From: an uncultured Chitinophagaceae bacterium
GTDB taxonomy: Bacteria > Bacteroidota > Bacteroidia > Chitinophagales > Chitinophagaceae
Reading direction: 5' to 3'
Assembly: GCA_937897585.1 (NCBI GenBank)
Contig: CALCNY010000115.1
Location: forward strand, 1-18,077
DNA: 18,077 bases
Part shown: positions 1 through 7,918 of the stretch, piece by piece
Layout of the letters: the number at the start of each line of letters is the position of its first letter
How positions within the stretch are numbered: position 1 is the stretch's first letter
The notes under the pieces: generated by a model
What the model was told of the DNA's origin: nothing
The model's database searches: none
Seen by the model: the letters and a program-made list of their open reading frames with translations, nothing else
Translations under genes and position numbers: made by a program

Positions 1-1116
1 GTTGTCCAAACTGATTTCGATTGCTTGACTTAAGTAAGCAAGTTTAATCAATGCAAGTTCTACATGTAGCTTTTTATTTCTTGCTTGTTTGTATTGAATA
101 GCTGTGTCTGAAATGATATTCAAAGATGCGATAAGCCATCCTGTATCAGTAGAGGCGGCACTTGAGATGTATTTAGGTTTGAAGTCATCTGCCACTTCAA
201 GAAGTTTTACTGCTTTAGCATCTTTGCTCACGAGTAGATTACGGATAAATTCTGCAAATCCTTCCAGTAAAATATCACCTTCAAATCCTTTTTGATTGAT
301 TTCATCATAGAGCAAAAGTGAATCCGCTAATTGTTGTTGTTTCAGTTGTTCTAGCAATTTGAAAAAATAATCTTCATCAAGAATATTTAAATTTTCCAGC
401 GTGTTTTTGTAAGTAATATTTCCACCAGTGAAACTTACTATTTTATCCAAAATACTCAATGCATCTCTAAGGCATCCTTCACTTTTTGTAGCGATCACAT
501 GCAAGGCAGCTTTCTCTGCAGTGATATTTTCTTTGCTACAAATATCTTCAAGATGTTCAACCGTATCTTGAGGTGTTATTCTTTTGAAATCAAAAATCTG
601 ACAGCGGCTAAGGATGGTCGGTAGTATCTTATGTTTTTCTGTAGTTGCCAGAATGAAAATCGCATAGGGTGGTGGCTCTTCCAATGTTTTTAAAAAAGCA
701 TTGAATGCTTGTGTGGTAAGCATATGAACCTCATCTATGATATAAACCTTGTATTGTCCGGCTTGTGGTGCAAAGCGAACTTGCTCTGAAAGATCTCTCA
801 TGCCATCCACGCCATTATTACTGGCAGCATCTAACTCGAAAATATTAAATGAAGAACCATGATCAAAAGATTGGCAGCTGTTACATTTATTACAGGCTTC
901 ACCATCTTTATCTCTGTTTTCGCAATTGATGGTTTTGGCTAGAATTCTGGCACAGGTTGTTTTACCCACACCTCTTGGTCCGCAAAATAAAAATGCATGT
1001 GCCAGCTGGTTGTTGTTAATCGCATTTTTTAAGGTTGTTGTGATATGCGATTGCCCGATTACTGTACTGAAATTCTGTGGTCTGTATTTTCTGGCTGAAA
1101 CAATAAATTTATCCAT
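1..1116 (-). CDS. dnaX: DNA polymerase III subunit gamma/tau, C-terminus cut by window edge
   Basis: This is the ATPase of the replicative clamp loader, which opens the sliding clamp and couples it to polymerase and helicase. The frame starts at ATG 1114-1116 and stays open for 372 codons to the left edge, so the tau-specific C-terminus lies outside the window. Visible motifs are Walker A GPRGVGKT (residues 46-53), four cysteines of the DnaX zinc module (C65, C75, C78, C81), Walker B VYIIDEVH (124-131), sensor 1 ATT (157-159), the SRC arginine-finger motif (170-172) and a sensor 2 region around EGCLRDAL (213-220). The remaining sequence fits the helical domain III collar. The gene follows the acyltransferase gene by 59 nt and has its own promoter-like element at 1149-1156. 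Identification is secure; only the total length is unknown. Confidence 0.96.
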   Translation of the reverse strand, partial: MDKFIVSARKYRPQNFSTVIGQSHITTTLKNAINNNQLAHAFLFCGPRGVGKTTCARILAKTINCENRDKDGEACNKCNSCQSFDHGSSFNIFELDAASNNGVDGMRDLSEQVRFAPQAGQYKVYIIDEVHMLTTQAFNAFLKTLEEPPPYAIFILATTEKHKILPTILSRCQIFDFKRITPQDTVEHLEDICSKENITAEKAALHVIATKSEGCLRDALSILDKIVSFTGGNITYKNTLENLNILDEDYFFKLLEQLKQQQLADSLLLYDEINQKGFEGDILLEGFAEFIRNLLVSKDAKAVKLLEVADDFKPKYISSAASTDTGWLIASLNIISDTAIQYKQARNKKLHVELALIKLAYLSQAIEISLDN

Positions 1117-1148
1117 AATAAAAATCCGGGCTTATAAAATTCGGGAAT

Positions 1149-1182
1149 CAAATTTAATCCTTTAATGTATCAATTCTACAAA
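1149..1182 (-). promoter_or_regulatory. Predicted Bacteroidota-type promoter of dnaX
   Basis: On the minus strand TAAATTTG (1149-1156) matches the -7 consensus TAnnTTTG exactly. A TTTG lies 22 nt upstream (1179-1182), inside the accepted 17-23 nt spacing. The upstream box overlaps the last codons of the preceding acyltransferase gene, so dnaX can be transcribed independently of that gene. This is a sequence match only. Confidence 0.45.
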
Positions 1183-2342
1183 ATAGGATGTCTTTTAAAT
1201 GGAATCGTTTGGTCAAACATATACCTATAAGTAGCCAACTTTCTGGAAGTATATACTTCTCCTAAGTTTTGAGCGATATTAAGCATTTTTGGATTGAAAT
1301 CTCCTATCCACTGCATTTCATAATCAGTATAATGAACATTATTTGATTGTAAAACTTTTGCAGATTCTGCAATGATATAGGCATCCACACCCATTCCCTG
1401 AAATTCAGGAACAATGCCAAAAACCAATCCTGTGAATTTTTTATTTGGCTTAAATGCTTTTAACCAGAGGAAATATAATTTATGAACCAAACCGAATTTT
1501 CCGTTCAGGTGCTTAAACCACTGGTTTAAATCCGGAAGGTTGATGAAAATGGCAATAGGTTTTTCATTGTAATAAGCGAACCATAAAATTCTTTCGTCCA
1601 TTACAGGTTTCATTTTTTTAAACATGATTACCACCTGTTCTATCGTTAATTGCTTTAATCCACCATGGCCAGCCCAGGCTTTGTTATAAACTTCGGTGAA
1701 ATCTGCAGCATATTTTTCCAGTTGTGATTTTTTTAAAAACCTTGCAGAAAATCCTGGATCTTTTTCTACTACATCATGCCGTTCCCAAATTCTTGGCTGC
1801 AATGGTTTTTTAATTTTCATGCCCACACAAATCTGCTCATAAAAACATTTGAATCCGTAGTTTTCAAACAATGTTTTGTAATAAGGCGGGTTGTAATTCA
1901 TGCCGTAAAGAGGCTCAATAAAACCTTCAGTTACCAATCCCCACCATTTGTCTCTTTCTCCAAAATTAATCGGGCCGTCCATTGTTTGCATGCCTTCATT
2001 GATCAGCCAATGTTTGGCATTATTGAAAAGCAAATCAGCAGCATCTTGATTATTGATGCACTCAAAAAAACCCATTCCGCCTGCTTCACCTTCATCTCCT
2101 TTATTCTTGTATTTTTTATTAATAAACGCAGCAATTCTACCAATCAATTCGCCTTCCTCATTCTTCAAAATCCATCTTTGAATTTTTCCAAAACGAAATG
2201 CTTTATTTTTTTTTGCATCAAACACTTCTTCAACATCCTTATCCAAAGGCCGTATCCATTGTTTGTCATTTTTATAAATGATTAAAGGAACACTCATAAA
2301 AAGTTGGTGAGTTGCCTTATCGTTTACGGGAATTATTTGCAT
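1176..2342 (-). CDS. GNAT-fold acyltransferase, YghO / bacterial ceramide synthase-like family
   Basis: This is a 388-residue soluble protein of the GNAT-like family that, as I recall, includes E. coli YghO and the Caulobacter bacterial ceramide synthase. Supporting family signatures are an N-terminal block with WIRPL (residues 29-33), LIGRIAAFIN in the first third, then GFFE, DGPINFGERDKWWGL, MNYNPPYY and a C-terminal acetyl-CoA-fold-like region with VPEFQGMGVDAYII, where one expects an acyl-CoA binding loop. There is no signal peptide or membrane segment. It ends the lipid-related part of the minus-strand run, 33 nt after the hydroxylase gene. If it is a true ceramide synthase it would N-acylate a sphingoid base, plausible in a phylum known for sphingolipids, but the family also contains uncharacterised members. 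The family call is fairly sure; the substrate is inferred. Confidence 0.7.
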   Translation of the reverse strand: MQIIPVNDKATHQLFMSVPLIIYKNDKQWIRPLDKDVEEVFDAKKNKAFRFGKIQRWILKNEEGELIGRIAAFINKKYKNKGDEGEAGGMGFFECINNQDAADLLFNNAKHWLINEGMQTMDGPINFGERDKWWGLVTEGFIEPLYGMNYNPPYYKTLFENYGFKCFYEQICVGMKIKKPLQPRIWERHDVVEKDPGFSARFLKKSQLEKYAADFTEVYNKAWAGHGGLKQLTIEQVVIMFKKMKPVMDERILWFAYYNEKPIAIFINLPDLNQWFKHLNGKFGLVHKLYFLWLKAFKPNKKFTGLVFGIVPEFQGMGVDAYIIAESAKVLQSNNVHYTDYEMQWIGDFNPKMLNIAQNLGEVYTSRKLATYRYMFDQTIPFKRHPIL

Positions 2343-2375
2343 TGTGTTATGTGTGGATAGTCGATTGAATGAAAA

Positions 2376-3260
2376 TTATTGCGATTTTTTTCTCATCTCG
2401 TTTGCTGTTTGAGTACTGCCATCGTGGCTCCATCCCGGAGGCATAAATAAATATTTCAGCTTGGTTGAAAAAGAAACATTTTTCTTAAGATCTTTTCCTA
2501 TTGTTTGCCATTCATGAAAAATTAATCTGAAGGGATTGTTTGTTTTTTCAATGGGTTTGGTCAGTCCATATTTCACAGGCTCTTCATCAAGCTCTTCTTG
2601 AAAGGTTCCAAAAATCTTATCCCAGATGATGAGGCACATGCCCATGTTCTTGTCTAGATATTTCACATTACTCGCATGATGTACTCGGTGATGAGAAGGA
2701 CTTACAAAAACAGATTCAAACCAGCGTGGCATTTTTTTTACATATTGTGTATGAACCAATATGCCATAGGTTTGAGTAAGTGAATACATGAAGATAATAT
2801 CCAAAGGCTCGAAGCCCATTAATGCAATTGGAATAAAATAAATAAATCTGTAAACTGGTTGAAATACTGAAGACCTAAACCCTGTTGTTAAATTGTATTC
2901 ATCTGAAGAATGATGCGTTACATGTACAGCCCAAAATACTCTGCAATAATGATCTACTCGATGTTCAAAATAGAAAGCTAGATCTTCCAGAAAAAAAAGT
3001 AAAATCCAGTAGGCATAACCATTTTCGATTTTCATGAAATGATGATTGTAACACCAAACCAAAACCGCTACATAAAAAAGTGTTCTGAAAAGTAAATCGA
3101 GCCCAGCATTGCTTAAGGTAAAAAACACATTTTCAAGCGTGCTTTTGAGGGAATAATATTTTCGGTGTTGCCAATTGCTCATCACCATTTCGATTCCGAT
3201 AATAACACTGTAAAATGGAATGGAAAATAATATAAAAAGCTCTTCTCTTGAAGAATGCAT
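2376..3260 (-). CDS. Membrane fatty acid hydroxylase / sterol desaturase superfamily protein, AGMO-like
   Basis: This is a 294-residue integral-membrane protein with the three histidine clusters that bind a diiron centre in the fatty acid hydroxylase superfamily: HRVDH (residues 100-104), HVTHH (113-117) and HHRVHH (190-195). Hydrophobic spans near 8-28, 50-72, 83-98 and 137-160 place the clusters on the cytosolic side by family topology. The segments HHSSDEYNLTT, SPSHHRVHHASN and LIIWDKIFGTF closely resemble what I remember of eukaryotic alkylglycerol monooxygenase (AGMO/TMEM195), rather than the sterol C-5 desaturases. It would therefore hydroxylate a lipid, possibly an ether lipid or sphingolipid. 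It lies 61 nt after frr and 33 nt before the ceramide-synthase-like acyltransferase, which supports a lipid role. The exact substrate and cofactor cannot be read from sequence. Confidence 0.82.
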   Translation of the reverse strand: MHSSREELFILFSIPFYSVIIGIEMVMSNWQHRKYYSLKSTLENVFFTLSNAGLDLLFRTLFYVAVLVWCYNHHFMKIENGYAYWILLFFLEDLAFYFEHRVDHYCRVFWAVHVTHHSSDEYNLTTGFRSSVFQPVYRFIYFIPIALMGFEPLDIIFMYSLTQTYGILVHTQYVKKMPRWFESVFVSPSHHRVHHASNVKYLDKNMGMCLIIWDKIFGTFQEELDEEPVKYGLTKPIEKTNNPFRLIFHEWQTIGKDLKKNVSFSTKLKYLFMPPGWSHDGSTQTANEMRKKSQ

Positions 3261-3321
3261 ATTGATGAGATTGAAAAATGCTATTGAATGACAACAAAAT
3301 AAAAAAGGAAAGGTTGTTAAT

Positions 3322-3882
3322 TTAAACAGCCATGATTTCTTTTTCTTTTGCCACCAGATGTTTTTCTACTAATGCAATGAATTTATCGGTAGTGTCCTGA
3401 ACGTCTTTTTCAGCATCCTTGCAGGCATCTTCGCTGGTTCCATCTTTTTGTAATTTCTTGATTTGTTCAATGGCATCTCTGCGAATATTTCTAACAGATA
3501 TTTTTGCATTTTCACCTTCACCATTACATCTTTTCACCAATTCTCTTCTTCTTTCTTCTGTCAGTGGAGGTAAAAACAATCTGATGTTGACGCCATCATT
3601 TTGCGGAGTGATTCCGATATTAGCGGCCATGATTCCTTTTTCTATGGGTTGTAACATCGATTTTTCCCAAGGTTGAAGGGAAATGGTTCTGGCATCTAAA
3701 ATGGAAACGTTGGCTACCTGGTTCAGTGGAGTTGGATTTCCATAGTAATCCACCATAATGCCTTCAAGCATTCCTGGGTTGGCTTTTCCGGCTCTGATTT
3801 TAGTTAGTTCTGATTCAAGATGAGCAATCGCCTTGTTCATGGTTGAACTGGTATCTTCAAGTATTGTATTGATGTCTGACAT
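3322..3882 (-). CDS. frr: Ribosome recycling factor
   Basis: RRF works with EF-G to split post-termination ribosomes and release mRNA and tRNA. The 186-residue length is that of the family. The three-helix-bundle arm is recognisable from LTKIRAGKANPGML (residues 26-39), and the second domain from VDYYGNPTPLNQVANVS (44-60) and DGVNIRLFLPPLTEERR (96-112); the charged C-terminal helix follows. The start is ATG 3880-3882, preceded by a perfect -7 box. It lies 83 nt after the WecA-like gene and 61 nt before the hydroxylase gene, all on the same strand, so read-through into the lipid genes is possible. Nothing in it is unusual. Confidence 0.97.
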   Translation of the reverse strand: MSDINTILEDTSSTMNKAIAHLESELTKIRAGKANPGMLEGIMVDYYGNPTPLNQVANVSILDARTISLQPWEKSMLQPIEKGIMAANIGITPQNDGVNIRLFLPPLTEERRRELVKRCNGEGENAKISVRNIRRDAIEQIKKLQKDGTSEDACKDAEKDVQDTTDKFIALVEKHLVAKEKEIMAV

Positions 3883-3899
3883 AAATATTTTTATTGGTG

Positions 3900-3907
3900 C
3901 AAATTTA
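3900..3907 (-). promoter_or_regulatory. Predicted -7 promoter element of frr
   Basis: TAAATTTG on the minus strand matches TAnnTTTG exactly, 17 nt upstream of the frr ATG. I see no TTG at the proper spacing upstream, so only half of the promoter is supported. Confidence 0.35.
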
Positions 3908-3965
3908 TTAAAAACTGCGGGTAAAAATTTAGTTTTTGTTGAAGAAGTTGAAATGGATGCTAAAA

Positions 3966-5099
3966 TTAGTCGACATCAGCAGTTTCTGAAACCAGATTTA
4001 GCATTTTGTGTGTACTGAGCAATTCTTTTTCTCTGCTTACAGATTCCTGAGCTACTTTCTTTTTCATTTTTTTCTGACGGAGTTGATAAATGATTCCGGT
4101 AGCAGCAAATCCAATAACAAATAATAGACTCAGTAATAAAGTAGTTCCTATATTTTGAAATAAAACTGCAAAAATGATGAATAACAAATTAGCGGAAAAA
4201 CAAATTAAAGTGGTGCTTCTGTGGTTCAATCCAAGGTCAAGTAAAAAATGGTGAATATGGTTTCTATCCGGACTAAAAGGCGATCTGCGACTTAATATTC
4301 GTAAACCAAAAACACGTAAAGTATCAAACAAAGGTATCATCATCACTGCAAAACCAATGGCAGGTGCTGAGTCAAAATGCAAAATAGTAGCAGGGTCTGC
4401 TGCAACATTGATAAATTTAATTACAAGAATGGAGTTGATTAATCCTACAAGTAAAGAACCCGTATCTCCCATAAATATTTTTGCTGGAGGAAAATTGTAA
4501 ATCAAAAAGCTAATCAAGCTACCGGCAAGCGCGAAAGCCATAACTGCATAAGGCATTTGACCGATATAGTAAAAATAAGCTCCAAAAGTAAGTGTGGTTA
4601 AAATGCCCAAACTTCCCGCTAAGCCATCAACACCATCAATCAAATTGAAAGAATTGGTAATCACGATAATTGTAAACATGGAAAGTACAATGCTGGCCAT
4701 ATTGGGAATGCCATAAATACCTAAAAACCCATGCATATTGGTTATTTGAACGGCACCAAATTTAATGAGAATGCCCGCAGCAATGATTTGTCCTAAAAAC
4801 TTTTTGCTGGCTGAAAGAATTAAAATATCATCTTTTAAACCTAGGAAAAAAATAACAATGGCAGCGGCTATAAAGTATTGTAATTCAGAGTTTCCGGATT
4901 GAGGAGCGCCTATCAAAGTGGCTATCACGAAGCCTGCAAAAATGCCCAAACCACCAAGGGTAGGTATCACGGCCTTATGCACTTTTCTATCGTCAGGCTC
5001 ATCAAATAATTTTTTCTCTTTAGCAACCTGAATGATAACAGGAATTGAGAAAAAAGTAATCAAAAAAGAAAGCCCACTGCTTAGTATTATATTGTCCAT
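3966..5099 (-). CDS. Undecaprenyl-phosphate N-acetylhexosamine-1-phosphate transferase, WecA/TagO/MraY family
   Basis: This 377-residue polytopic inner-membrane enzyme would transfer a sugar-1-phosphate, probably GlcNAc-1-P, from a UDP-sugar to undecaprenyl phosphate, starting a surface glycan. The family motifs are present in order: DEPDDRKVHK with IPTLGG (residues 33-50), the catalytic aspartate pair in GLKDD (87-91), NLIDGVDGLAG (152-162), FMGDTGSL (209-216) and the cytosolic SPDRNHIHH (276-284). The HIHH loop points to the WecA/TagO branch rather than MraY. About ten hydrophobic spans occupy the first 345 residues; a Lys-rich stretch and a short polar tail follow. The start at 5097-5099 gives a normal first transmembrane helix. 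It heads the minus-strand run and is divergent from transketolase. No glycosyltransferases flank it, so the glycan is unknown. Confidence 0.9.
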   Translation of the reverse strand: MDNIILSSGLSFLITFFSIPVIIQVAKEKKLFDEPDDRKVHKAVIPTLGGLGIFAGFVIATLIGAPQSGNSELQYFIAAAIVIFFLGLKDDILILSASKKFLGQIIAAGILIKFGAVQITNMHGFLGIYGIPNMASIVLSMFTIIVITNSFNLIDGVDGLAGSLGILTTLTFGAYFYYIGQMPYAVMAFALAGSLISFLIYNFPPAKIFMGDTGSLLVGLINSILVIKFINVAADPATILHFDSAPAIGFAVMMIPLFDTLRVFGLRILSRRSPFSPDRNHIHHFLLDLGLNHRSTTLICFSANLLFIIFAVLFQNIGTTLLLSLLFVIGFAATGIIYQLRQKKMKKKVAQESVSREKELLSTHKMLNLVSETADVD

Positions 5100-5123
5100 G
5101 AATGAGTAATTAAACCTTCACTA

Positions 5124-5131
5124 CAAAAGTA
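5124..5131 (-). promoter_or_regulatory. Predicted -7 promoter element of the WecA-like gene
   Basis: TACTTTTG on the minus strand matches TAnnTTTG exactly, 24 nt upstream of the start codon. No TTG was found 17-23 nt further upstream. Confidence 0.35.
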
Positions 5132-5270
5132 TCAATAATGTTTCAGATAAAGAATAAACAAAATTCATTTAAACTATTAGCTGTGATTTCAAATTTCAAA
5201 TAAAAAATGAATGTGTTTACAATGTTAAGCTATATTTTTTAAACAAAATAGATTTTTTCATTCTACAGAA

Positions 5271-5312
5271 TAATATCAATTGGGGATTAATTTTTCTTTG
5301 TGCTTGATATTA
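5271..5312. promoter_or_regulatory. Inverted repeat around the transketolase promoter (possible operator)
   Basis: TAATATCAA (5271-5279) and TTGATATTA (5304-5312) are perfect 9-bp inverted arms separated by 24 nt, about three helical turns centre to centre. The right arm lies between the -33 and -7 boxes of the transketolase promoter and the left arm lies upstream, so a bound dimer would block or remodel that promoter. Both arms lie upstream of the expected transcription start, so this would act as DNA, not as an RNA hairpin. Confidence 0.3.
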
Positions 5313-5327
5313 ATTGCTTTAGGTTTG
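5297..5327 (+). promoter_or_regulatory. Predicted promoter of the transketolase N-terminal subunit
   Basis: TTTG (5297-5300), a spacer of 19 nt and TAGGTTTG (5320-5327) form a complete match to the Bacteroidota vegetative promoter. Transcription would start near 5334, giving a short leader of about 20 nt before the ATG at 5353. This is the best promoter match in the window. Confidence 0.65.
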
Positions 5328-5352
5328 CGGGCAAATTATAAAAACAAAATTT

Positions 5353-6186
5353 ATGGCTACACTTCAGGAAACAGCTACACAAGTAAGAAGAGATATCGTA
5401 AGAATGGTACATGCGGTTCAGAGTGGGCATCCGGGCGGTTCTTTAGGCTGTACAGATTTTATGACAGCGCTTTATTTTAAAGTTATGGAACACAAAACCG
5501 ATTTTACAATGGATGGAATTGGAGAAGATGTTTTTTTTCTGAGTAACGGTCATATTTCTCCTGTATTTTATAGCTGCTTGTCAAGAAGCGGATATTTTCC
5601 TGTAGCTGAATTATCAACTTTTAGAAAATTGAATTCACGTTTACAAGGTCATCCAACTACCCATGAACATTTACCAGGAGTAAGAATGGCGAGTGGTTCA
5701 TTAGGTCAAGGGTTAAGTGTAGCAGCAGGAGCTGCAATAGCAAAAAAATTGAACAATGATAATCATGTCGTTTATTCATTGCATGGTGATGGCGAATTGG
5801 ATGAAGGACAAAATTGGGAAGCTGTACTTTTTGCAGCGCATAAAAAAATTGATAATCTGATTGCTACTATTGATTGTAATGGTCAGCAGATAGACGGTTC
5901 TACAGATAAAGTTCTTGGCTTAGGAAATTTAAGAGCCAAATTCGAAGCATTCGATTGGCTTGTAATGGAAATGGATGGCAATGACATGGATGAAGTTGTT
6001 GCTGGTTTGGCCAAAGCAAAATCAATGCTGGGTAACGGAAAGCCTGTTGTTATTTTAATGAAAACGGTCATGGGTAAGGGCATTGATTTCATGGAAGGTA
6101 CTCACGAATGGCATGGCATCGCACCCAATGATGAACAATTGAAAAGAGCGTTAGACCAATTACCTGAAACTATCGGGGATTATTAA
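5353..6186 (+). CDS. Transketolase, N-terminal (thiamine-diphosphate pyrophosphate-domain) subunit
   Basis: The 277-residue product is the first half of a split transketolase, which moves two-carbon ketol units in the non-oxidative pentose phosphate pathway. Motifs are SGHPGGSLG (residues 24-32), LQGHPT (97-102), GSLGQGLSVAAG (115-126) and the metal/ThDP-binding motif that begins GDGELDEGQN (145-154) and ends at N176 in DCNGQ. The late KTVMGKGIDF and HEWHG motifs (237-254) end the PP domain. The protein then stops naturally, without the pyrimidine-binding and C-terminal domains, and a terminator follows at once. The partner subunit is not in this window, whereas the two are usually adjacent in genomes with split enzymes. 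The start is fixed by a promoter 26 nt upstream and conserved N-terminal sequence. It is complete, not a truncated pseudogene. Confidence 0.93.
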   Translation: MATLQETATQVRRDIVRMVHAVQSGHPGGSLGCTDFMTALYFKVMEHKTDFTMDGIGEDVFFLSNGHISPVFYSCLSRSGYFPVAELSTFRKLNSRLQGHPTTHEHLPGVRMASGSLGQGLSVAAGAAIAKKLNNDNHVVYSLHGDGELDEGQNWEAVLFAAHKKIDNLIATIDCNGQQIDGSTDKVLGLGNLRAKFEAFDWLVMEMDGNDMDEVVAGLAKAKSMLGNGKPVVILMKTVMGKGIDFMEGTHEWHGIAPNDEQLKRALDQLPETIGDY

Positions 6187-6210
6187 TATTGCAGCGAATT
6201 ATTATTTCTT

Positions 6211-6245
6211 AGCAATGTCTCCTGAAAGGGACGTTGCTTTTTTTT
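6211..6245 (+). terminator. Intrinsic terminator of transketolase
   Basis: AGCAATGTCTC (6211-6221) pairs with GGGACGTTGCT (6228-6238) through 11 pairs, two of them G-U, around the loop CTGAAA, followed directly by a run of seven T. It begins 24 nt after the stop codon. On the minus strand no T-run follows the hairpin, so it serves only the plus-strand gene. Confidence 0.88.
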
Positions 6246-6256
6246 GAAATTCAACT

Positions 6257-7477
6257 TCATTTCAATTCTAAAGATTGGCGCGAAGCTTTAGCAGCTGGTG
6301 CCCAGGAAGAAATCAACACAATCATCATTGCGGTTGAGATTACAATGATATAATCTACTGCCAGAAACTTCACTGGGAAATAGTCAATCAAAAAAGAAGC
6401 ACCACCAATTTTTATAAATTTAAAAGTTACCTGAAGATAGCAGATAATTGAAGCGGTAAATACACCGATGAATGTGCCAATACTTCCTAATAACAAACCT
6501 TCACTTAAAAATATTTTTTTAATCTGTAAAGAAGAAGCTCCCATACTTTGCAAAATGGAAATATCATGTTTTTTTTCAAGCACGAGCATGGTTAAGGCGC
6601 TTAGCATGTTGAAAGCGGCAATGATAAGTATTAATGTAAGCACCGCATAAATAACCCATTTTTCAGTAGCCATGGTGTTGTACAAATTGGCATTTTGCTG
6701 ATACCTGTTTTTAACAACAAAGCCAGTTCCTAAAACTTTTTCTACTGCTAGTTTCGCAGCCTCAGCATCGTTTTCATTTTTTAATTTAATTTCTGCAGCT
6801 GTATATTGGTTTTTTCCAAGACCAGTTTGTTGTTTTACAAAGTCAATGTTGGTGATGGCATAAGCATTATCGAATTCCTGTTGAACAGAAAATACACCTG
6901 CAGGACTGATGATTCCTTCACTTAAAGATTGCAGCGGATCGTTATCGGTGACATTAGATTTTGGTGAAATGACTGCCATTTTTTCTTCGCCAAATTTATT
7001 GCTGAGCATGATACCAGCGGCATTCTGAACTCCTGATCCAACAACCATCAGCGGTTGTTCTGCATTGCCAAGATTAAAACTTCCTTTTGTTATTTTTTGA
7101 GGAACACCAGAAACTGCAACGAAATTTTCATCCACACCCTTAAGTTGAATTACAGATTGAAATTCGCCGTTTTGTAACAAGGCTTTTTCCTCAGCGATAA
7201 ACGAAATGCTTTTCAGTTGAGATAAAGCAGAAAGCTGATTGATTTTTTCGGGGCTTAAAAAAAAAGTTTTTCCTGTTGCCGGTTCAATTTTTAAATCACT
7301 GTAGAATGAAGTGTAGAGTGATTTAACAAGACCTTCAAATCCATTGTAAACACTCAATACAAGAATCTGGCAGCATGTTGCGAAAGCAATTACGCCTGTA
7401 GTTACCCAAGCGATGATATTGATGGCATTCGCCGATTTTTTTGCTTTGAAATATCGCCAGGCAAAATTGAGATACAT
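6257..7477 (-). CDS. ABC transporter permease, FtsX/LolC/LolE-like
   Basis: This 406-residue inner-membrane permease belongs to the FtsX/MacB fold, probably the lipoprotein-releasing LolC/E type. It shows the standard layout: a short cytosolic N-terminus (MYLNFAWRYFKAKK), a first membrane span at about 20-44, a large periplasmic domain of roughly 230 residues, then three spans at about 275-298, 326-349 and 373-393. The segment EKKHDISILQSMGAS (301-315) is the coupling region that contacts the ATPase in this family. It starts 7 nt after the rbfA stop, so the two genes are almost certainly cotranscribed. No cognate LolD-type ATPase gene is adjacent; one would have to be supplied from elsewhere. 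Whether it moves lipoproteins or another substrate cannot be decided here. Confidence 0.85.
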   Translation of the reverse strand: MYLNFAWRYFKAKKSANAINIIAWVTTGVIAFATCCQILVLSVYNGFEGLVKSLYTSFYSDLKIEPATGKTFFLSPEKINQLSALSQLKSISFIAEEKALLQNGEFQSVIQLKGVDENFVAVSGVPQKITKGSFNLGNAEQPLMVVGSGVQNAAGIMLSNKFGEEKMAVISPKSNVTDNDPLQSLSEGIISPAGVFSVQQEFDNAYAITNIDFVKQQTGLGKNQYTAAEIKLKNENDAEAAKLAVEKVLGTGFVVKNRYQQNANLYNTMATEKWVIYAVLTLILIIAAFNMLSALTMLVLEKKHDISILQSMGASSLQIKKIFLSEGLLLGSIGTFIGVFTASIICYLQVTFKFIKIGGASFLIDYFPVKFLAVDYIIVISTAMMIVLISSWAPAAKASRQSLELK

Positions 7478-7484
7478 CTGAGAA

Positions 7485-7862
7485 TTATTTTTTTGGATTG
7501 TTTTTGTCTTCCTCAGATTTTATGTCTTTAAATAATTTCTCTATTTTATCAACATAATCAAGTGTGTCATCTATATAAAAACTGAGTTGAGGCATAGATC
7601 GGAGTTGGTGTCTTACTCTTGATGTCAACTCTTTTTTGATTTCAAAACTTTTATCTTTTATCATTTGAAGCGCCGTAACGGCATCGTTTACCTTAAAAAA
7701 ACTAAGATAAATTCTGGCATCAAATAAGTCAGGGGTAATCTTTACACCGGAAATGGAAACCATTCCTCCATCAAGCATGGTAAGGCCCAATCTTTGAAAA
7801 ATATCATTTAATTCTTTCTCTAAAACTGCAGCTACCTGTTTCTGTCTTTTTCCCTCAATCAT
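7485..7862 (-). CDS. rbfA: 30S ribosome-binding factor RbfA
   Basis: RbfA helps maturation of the 5' end of 16S rRNA and late 30S assembly. The 125-residue length is typical. The KH-type fold is seen from VSISGVKITPDLFDARIYLS (residues 35-54) and the diagnostic LRSMPQLSFYIDDTLDY (87-103), with a charged C-terminal tail rich in Lys, Asp and Glu. The start lies 56 nt from the divergent ABC exporter start, and the stop is 7 nt ahead of the LolC/E-like permease, forming a two-gene unit. I found no convincing promoter box in the short divergent gap on this strand. Confidence 0.94.
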   Translation of the reverse strand: MIEGKRQKQVAAVLEKELNDIFQRLGLTMLDGGMVSISGVKITPDLFDARIYLSFFKVNDAVTALQMIKDKSFEIKKELTSRVRHQLRSMPQLSFYIDDTLDYVDKIEKLFKDIKSEEDKNNPKK

Positions 7863-7893
7863 TAGTTTCTTATTTTATTAGTTGTAAAATTAG

Positions 7894-7901
7894 TTACTTT
7901 G
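7894..7901 (+). promoter_or_regulatory. Weak -7 promoter element of the ABC exporter
   Basis: TTACTTTG has one mismatch to TAnnTTTG and lies 17 nt before the start codon. No TTG is seen 17-23 nt upstream. It is offered only because the 56-nt divergent gap must hold the start signals of both genes. Confidence 0.2.
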
Positions 7902-7918
7902 CTGTTACTAATTTAATA

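Noticed and set aside
1776..2285. 169-codon plus-strand frame opposite the acyltransferase gene
   Set aside because: The minus-strand frame has clear family motifs, while this one has none; it is a shadow.
5353..6186. Transketolase as a truncated pseudogene
   Set aside because: It ends at the natural boundary of the split enzyme's first subunit, keeps all ThDP motifs, and has an intact promoter and terminator.
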